Of a stretch of 64,000 nucleotides of DNA, positions 58,120-64,000 are shown piece by piece. The translations under genes and the position numbers were made by a program. The notes below the pieces were generated by a model, which was not told the origin of the DNA, searched no databases, and worked only from the letters and a program-made list of their open reading frames with translations. Source of the DNA: Hofstenia miamia (taxonomy: Eukaryota > Xenacoelomorpha > Acoela); the NCBI GenBank assembly GCA_004352715.1, contig SCFE01000080.1, positions 1,154,331 to 1,218,330 on the forward strand, written 5' to 3'. Every line of letters starts with the position of its first letter. The stretch's first letter is position 1.

Positions 58120-58304
58120 CACTTTTAATGCCATGGCACACACATTGTGAGATGAGGCCACGTCATACATATATGTGCGACACTCAAGTTTCAGAAAAAA
58201 TATCTTTTCTATCATACCATTTCTAACTATTTTCTATTTAAATCACAAAAAATCAAGTTTGCCCACGATGAACTTTTTTGGGTTTGGCCGTGGCAGTCAA
58301 TGTG
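58120..58304. mobile_element. 185-bp piggyBac-like MITE
   Basis: Perfect TTAA flanks (58116-58119 and 58305-58308). Left end CACTTTTAATGCCATGGCAC and right end (inverted) CACATTGACTGCCACGGCC form imperfect inverted repeats. Too short to encode anything. Its ends differ from those of the 2.74-kb piggyBac element, so it belongs to another family. Confidence 0.75.
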
Positions 58305-58308
58305 TTAA

Positions 58309-60024
58309 AGGTGATGTTATTTTCTATATTCGACCTGCGCTTTTTGGGTTTTGGGCTCCAAGTTGGGGAGGGAGGATTTCCAACCCTTATCCAACTTTTG
58401 GATTGGATTTTTATATTTAAACGAAGCTTTGCACAAATATTCTTCATATCAGTGCTATCAACTTCGAATTTTCAGAAACGTGATACATCAATATTTTGGA
58501 TGACGTTATCATGTTTAAAAATTAGTTTTTGAAATATAATAAATTTTGGTTTTTTAACTGTTGAAATTGATATCAAACAATTTTTTACAAAAACAATACC
58601 ATACATAAAAAAATATTGAGAAAAATATATTACGAGGTTATGATTCCCATTAGGGGCCACTTCTGGGCAACTATCATAAGTTTTCTTTGCTTGAATTTGC
58701 TACTATATATTTTTTTATATGTGATATAAAATAGCTTTTGTAATGTGATTTGAATGCAAAATTTCCTGCTGATTTCATCTATACATAGTTGTGTAGGTTA
58801 ATCCTACACTAAGTTAAGTTTTTATTGTTTGCAACGATGTGTTTCAAAAAAAGATTTAACCAGAAGTTCTCCTTAAGAAAGCTCCACAACTGATTAAATA
58901 ATGATAAAAATTTTAATATAGGGAGAAATTCATCCCCAGGTCGAATTGGGTCACGGAAAAAAACTTTATAAATTCCTAAGAAATCAGAAAATTGTATTTT
59001 GAAGGTACTTAGAAAATCAATATATTATAATATTAATTCAGAGATTGTTTACTAGAGTAAAAAACATCTAATCATCTAAGAAGCAACCAGTCTTTCCAGA
59101 TGTGCATTGGAAGTGTAGTTGTTATTTTAGTTCTACTAATTTTTTTAATTCAATAATGCTAAATAATGTGAGTGTAAAAAGTTCATAGCGTTCAGGTAGA
59201 GATGCACTTTTATTTTTGTTTGAGATGCCGTGAATATTTAGTAATGTATGCGTATTAGATTGGTGACAACCTCTCTTTTATATGGTTTCTTTTGATAATC
59301 TAAGAAATGTCGCAGTGACTGGAGTTTACCGCTGAATCTAATTTTCTTGTATCAGGTTACCGCTTTCTCACACTTCCATTTATTTTAGTGGAAATAGCTA
59401 GTATGGTAATTTATAGTTATTTATTAAAAACATCTACTCTCCAAATCGAAGTGGAAATAATCTGTCATCGAAATGCACATGGAGGTGTTAGTTCGCCTGG
59501 CGATATAGATTTTTCAAATAGTATTTAATATATATGCTCAGTCATTGTAGTTTTTTTCATTGCGGTTGTTCCATATTACGCTTTCATACAACATCCGTTG
59601 AATACAACAATATTTTTAGAATAATTGCGTCAACTATTTACACATTTTCGTGGTTGTAGGATTCGGCGACATCGAAACGTCGGCGCTGCATTACTTAAGT
59701 CACCGTAATTAAATACGTATTTCCCTTATGCTCTTTATTATACCAGACAAGGGTGTATCGATTATTTTTATTGGGTCGGAGGCCCATGTTCCTCAAGTTG
59801 CTTGTACAATAGTATGAATCATACTTATATTTTTGGAATGAACTGGACATGATTTTATGTGAAGAAAACAGCTTACTTTTGCTATCGAAAAAGGGGAAAT
59901 ATTTCAAATATTTTATCATTTTATTGAATATTATGATAATGAATCGGTGAGGAACAAAATATTAGAAATTAATTTACAGTGCTTTTGTTGTGATTCATTT
60001 TTGGCGCGGCAACATTCACCTCTA
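58309..60024. other. Non-coding AT-rich DNA
   Basis: Frames at 58253-58532 on both strands overlap the MITE and its flank and have no recognisable product. Nothing else. Confidence 0.45.
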
Positions 60025-60032
60025 ATACTTAT

Positions 60033-60415
60033 CAGACTTGGCCTTGGGCCGAATATTTAGGCCCAAACTCTGCTCGGCCCAAGAAACTTTAGGCCCTCCC
60101 CCGAATTCGACCCGGTCCATTTAATTTAATACAAACTCGGCCCATTTTCATAATACTTGTCAAAAAAAATTGCTATGATAGAGATACTTCTATTAATATC
60201 TAAACACTGAAATTGAAGATTCTAAATTGAAATTTAGAAAGTGTATGTTACTAATGTAAAATCTCCAAAATGGAAATATTATTTTTTAACTTTATAATTA
60301 CAACTTAGATAAAATTCAATGTATTTGCGTGCACTGTTACGGAATAGACAGTTTTTAAAATTCGGCCCATTTCTTCGTTGCAATCCCGGCCCGGGACGGC
60401 CCATGTCAATCTCTG
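60033..60415. mobile_element. 383-bp hAT-like MITE with GGCCC-rich ends
   Basis: Left CAGACTTGGCCTTGGGCCG; right (inverted) CAGAGATTGACATGGGCCG. Flanks ATACTTAT and ACACCTAT agree at 6 of 8 positions (two C/T changes), a decayed 8-bp target duplication. Both subterminal regions are packed with GGCCCA/TGGGCC words (60035-60115 and 60361-60404), while the middle is AT-rich. Confidence 0.75.
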
Positions 60416-60423
60416 ACACCTAT

Positions 60424-62449
60424 TGATCATTAGTCTTAAGGAAATTGACAACTTTGTAGTTTTTCTCTGGAATCTAGATCTCCGGACCTCACTCTAATAC
60501 GCATCTGGAACCAAAACTTCTAATTGCTTATTTTTATTAATTATATTTTATTGGACCACAAGTCAATGTTATTGTCGAGTAAGTAGTTTAATAAATGTTA
60601 TTTAAGTTTGACAGTTTATTGCTTCATACAACACTAATATAAAACTGATTTTATGTAATTTTATATTTTAAATAAGGTATTTGAAATTTTTTTAAATTAC
60701 ATTTCAACTTCATCAAATGTCTATTTGAGTTAGCAATGTAGGTCTCTGCCTAAAGTTGTGTAACAAGAAATCATATTATAAATTATTTTGTGGTTATAAG
60801 GTGACAAGTGGTAAAACTTTCATTTAAGAACTATTTGTTTTAGTTCTTGAAAAAAATAGTTTTTCTAATATTTTCAAGAATGGTTCAATACTCATGCGAT
60901 GCATTTAATGATTACGACATTCCCGATTATTTCCACTTAACTTTATTCAATTGAAACTTTCATTACAAATGTTTTCTATGCTATTATATTACTATTGGTT
61001 AATTTGTTTCTTCATCAGGAAATCACCTTTGTTTTCCAAGAATATTCAGTACTTCATTAATAAGAAATGGGAACTATAGTAATTGATTACAATTACATTT
61101 AAGAATTTCATGTTTTGCATTGAAACTTTAATACATGTAGTACCTTGAACACAATTTAAGATGATTGTTGCCTTTTAAAATTGTTTATTTTGCTATAGTT
61201 ATGCAGTGTGCGTTTTCGATTAGGAACTCTTGTTTAAAGCTTTCTGTTGCAATCTTAAGTTTTGTTTTAAATGTGTTCAAATACAAACTAGTTTAAATTA
61301 ATTTTATAGTCGTTGCCTAAAAAACCTTGTTTAAGGGAAGCAAATAGTGTGTTAATAAAAGTTATATTTATTATCCAACATATTAATTAATAGGACTTTT
61401 ACTGTTTGAATTATACAATTTATTAAGGTTTTCTCTGAAAGGTTGATTTTAGGGGGCGGGTAACTGCCCCCACACTTTCCTCGCAACTTTTCCCAATGCC
61501 ATTACTAAAGGCATTCTCACACATTTATTCAAAACAAATTGGCATATGCAATAATCATAAATTACCTAATAATGTAGTTAGTCAGTTTTTTTCTATCTTG
61601 ATAAACAGCTTGCTGGTGTTTCAGTTTCAGGTGTCTACCCTATAAAGCGATATAGTCATGACTTTTTTAGATCTTTTTTTATATTTCTGATAAATATGCT
61701 TCAATTATCATTTTCGGAAAACCTATGTGAGTACCAAAACTAAGTAAATTAACATTGGATATTCAATTCTGTGAAACATGTTTTTATATTCTGTGACGTT
61801 TTGTATATGGAAATGTATAGACGTGTGTTTTGATTAAATGTCATAACATTTGAATAGCGTGAAATGAATTGAAAAACATTTTAATTTGTTGAAGTACTTC
61901 GTTTTGTGTTTCTTTTGAACGCCATCTTGTGAAATCATTTTCCTATTATGTGTATTTTTATTATATAGCATATATATGGAATCAGGTTTGATAGCACTCG
62001 TGTTGTTTGAGCAATTTAAAATCATTTTGGTTATATTAAATGGAAAAATCTGATTTATTCATCATGGTATTGGTACCAATGCTTTGCCTTATTCCTTTAC
62101 TTCATTGCATATATGAAGTGTGTTAGACTGGAATAATGCGGTATTCTATGTATGCAACGTCAATGTCAAAGCTTTGTTGATTTATGATTGGCTTTCAGCT
62201 AATATAGGTTCAAACTGATTATCTAATGACCTAACTTTTCTCTAAATTATACCAGTATTATTGTAGGTATTTATCAAAGGCCATCTTAAATAACTATGAT
62301 TGTATGATTGTTATGCCTAAAAAATAATTATATATTAGAATAGTTTTCTACTCTTTTACAATATGTTAATATAAAGGCCAATATCATTTGAGAAGCGGGG
62401 GATGTTGCTGTTATGACATACCTTACTTAATGGACATCAGGATTAACCC
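60424..62449. other. Non-coding AT-rich DNA
   Basis: Nothing supported. A short GGGGGCGGGTAACTGCCCCC hairpin-like word lies near 61453. Confidence 0.45.
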
Positions 62450-62627
62450 NNNNNNNNNNNNNNNNNNNNNNNNNNNNNNNNNNNNNNNNNNNNNNNNNNN
62501 NNNNNNNNNNNNNNNNNNNNNNNNNNNNNNNNNNNNNNNNNNNNNNNNNNNNNNNNNNNNNNNNNNNNNNNNNNNNNNNNNNNNNNNNNNNNNNNNNNNN
62601 NNNNNNNNNNNNNNNNNNNNNNNNNNN
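62450..62627. other. Assembly gap (178 N)
   Basis: N run followed within a few bases by (AT)n at 62632-62660. Confidence 1.

Positions 62628-62631
<4 letters not shown>

Positions 62632-62660
<29 letters not shown>
62632..62660. repeat. (AT)n microsatellite
   Basis: AT tract next to the gap. Confidence 0.95.
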
Positions 62661-62665
<5 letters not shown>

Positions 62666-62754
62666 CGGACTATACACTTGAAACGTTTCTGCATAGAACT
62701 GAAATGTAGTTTCTGTTTTACCATTTGTTTAAAAAATTCAGACATTTTTGACAG

Positions 62755-63165
62755 TTGAAAGTATTTATTTTACATTTAATTTCAATTTTGCATTTATTAC
62801 CAACTAAGATTTCAAAGCAATTTAGAGCAAAAGCATTTCAATGCAGATATTTAAGCGCAATGACACTTCAGCGCAATGAATCTTTAGTGTTGAATCTCAT
62901 ATGTACTTGCAGTTGGGTCTTTAGACACCCGGGTTTAGCTCAGCGCAGGCCTATGCGATGTGAATGTTACTTTGCATTAGAAGATTTTAACAATTCTTCG
63001 CCGAAAATATACAGTATATTGGACTTCAACAAAATAAACATAAAAAATAGTTTTCACAAGCCCAGAATCACTGACATATTTCTACAACTTCCGGACTTTG
63101 TAGTGCGAAGCAAGTCAGCCTTAGAGAAGTCTCTCTTGCTTTCTTCGCTTGCTGTTGGACATTAA
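62755..63165 (+). CDS. Unrecognised 136-residue ORF
   Basis: The longest gap-free open frame outside the transposons and the 39-kb LINE. An acceptor-like GTTGGGTCTTTAG at about 62912-62924 precedes a part that looks more protein-like (HPGLAQRRPMRCECYFALED, then KSALEKSLLLSSLAVGH before the stop). The N-terminal half may be intron. No domain, no signal peptide, and no identified upstream exon. It could be a terminal exon or chance. Confidence 0.25.
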   Translation: MKVFILHLISILHLLPTKISKQFRAKAFQCRYLSAMTLQRNESLVLNLICTCSWVFRHPGLAQRRPMRCECYFALEDFNNSSPKIYSILDFNKINIKNSFHKPRITDIFLQLPDFVVRSKSALEKSLLLSSLAVGH

Positions 63166-63474
63166 TCAATATCTAAAAGAGGAGCCAATTTTTTAAGTTA
63201 ATCATATGGCTGGCATTTATTGTGAGAATTGATTGGCTACTTACTGCAAATTTTTTGCTATTATTTAGCTGACTTCCAATTAATTTGATTTACTGTTCAT
63301 TCATATTATCTACGAGTAACAGATATATCAGTATGACATTATTTGTTTACATTTTCATGAAAGTAGTTCTCATTACTACATGAAAAAATTTGAAATATTA
63401 AACACTGAGATGGTGTGCTGCATTTTCAGGGTAGAGTCTCTCTATGTTTTGACAATTCGCTGGCCTTCGCCTAG

Positions 63475-63554
63475 TATTTGATCACAACCGAGATGTCCTC
63501 AAGATCTCGTCCTCAGGAAATCCTGTGTACGTATCTGATGGCAACCATCATCAA
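63475..63554 (+). CDS. Candidate 80-bp exon, product unknown
   Basis: The acceptor-like CTGGCCTTCGCCTAG precedes an 80-nt open segment reading FDHNRDVLKISSSGNPVYVS, then DGNHHQ. CAA|GTAGTG follows as a modest donor. It enters in phase 1 and exits in phase 0. Composition is GC-richer than the surroundings. The opposite strand is also partly open, so a transposon fragment is possible. Confidence 0.28.
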
Positions 63555-64000
63555 GTAGTGTAAATCTGCTTTCTGATTTCAGTTTTATAGAAAATTATTT
63601 TATTTGTGTGGCCTATCGATGTGTATTTAAATCCAAATATGTACTCAACGTATACAGATGACTAATTTTCTTTCCTTTTCTGCAAACGACAGTTTCTATC
63701 TGAAGAAACCATTCATTCATTCTTTGCTACAGTTTTACAAATCTGAAAAAACGAAATCAAATCATATCAGTTGAATTATTAAAGGCATACCGTCAATATC
63801 CGATATTTTAAAAAAAAGTTTATTCTGACTATACATGTAAAAAATAGATGTTGGCTATTATAAGACATGCTTATAATCTTTCAGTAGAATTAATCGTATA
63901 TTTAAAAAGATAGTGCGTTCATATTTTTTTCTCACGAAGTGCGAGGTTTCTAAAAAGGTTGTTTGCGTAAAAACGCTCAAAATGGTATTGTGAAACATAA
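63555..64000. other. Non-coding AT-rich DNA to window end
   Basis: Nothing supported. Confidence 0.45.

Overview
This 64 kb window is AT-rich (roughly two thirds A+T) and gene-poor. It looks like nuclear DNA of an invertebrate animal. The signs are (AT)n and (AG)n microsatellites, decayed non-LTR retrotransposons (one of the restriction-like-endonuclease LINE type), hAT and piggyBac DNA transposons, many short non-autonomous elements, and a few short exon-like islands bounded by GT/AG sites. I see no operons, no bacterial-type genes and no convincing RNA genes. I cannot place the species. Seven runs of N (two of them single bases) mark assembly joins, and most of them abut a microsatellite.

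Layout. 1-11.6 kb: non-coding DNA with several short hAT-type elements (1429-1964 with a nested one at 1656-1879; 2573-2910; 5842-6218). 11.6-16.6 kb: one 4977-bp composite element, bounded by 18-bp inverted repeats and a perfect 8-bp target duplication (ATTAATAG). It contains a LINE reverse-transcriptase remnant, an N gap, an unrecognised ORF and an array of spaced motifs. 16.9-18.1 kb: a near-perfect 607-bp tandem duplication. 21.0-22.8 kb: a TTAA-flanked element with palindromic ends. 24-31 kb: more short elements and a gap flanked by identical sequence. 38.3-41.8 kb: two inverted copies of a restriction-like-endonuclease LINE. 45.3-48.9 kb: a possible piggyBac-like element, a perfect 306-bp palindrome and a CR1/L2-like LINE remnant. 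50.8-53.1 kb: two more members of the 2573-2910 family and a pogo/Tigger-like short element. 55.2-57.9 kb: a broken piggyBac element with recognisable catalytic motifs. 58.1-60.4 kb: two further short elements. 62.7-63.6 kb: weak ORF and exon candidates.

Host genes. Two sets of exon-like segments stand out, neither with a recognised product. On the minus strand, 36325-36478 (a start codon in good context) and 28984-29143 join in phase; a membrane-segment exon at 19931-20050 may follow. On the plus strand, 32000-32108, 33007-33125 and 33327-33377 are all open and chain in phase (0/1, 1/0, 0/0), ending in a hydrophobic stretch. They would lie inside the first intron of the minus-strand gene. 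These are inferences from splice-site-like sequence and reading-frame continuity only.

Most of what can be stated firmly is transposon biology: at least seven short non-autonomous families plus their nesting and target duplications. The family typified by 2573-2910 has five copies here, two with perfect target duplications.
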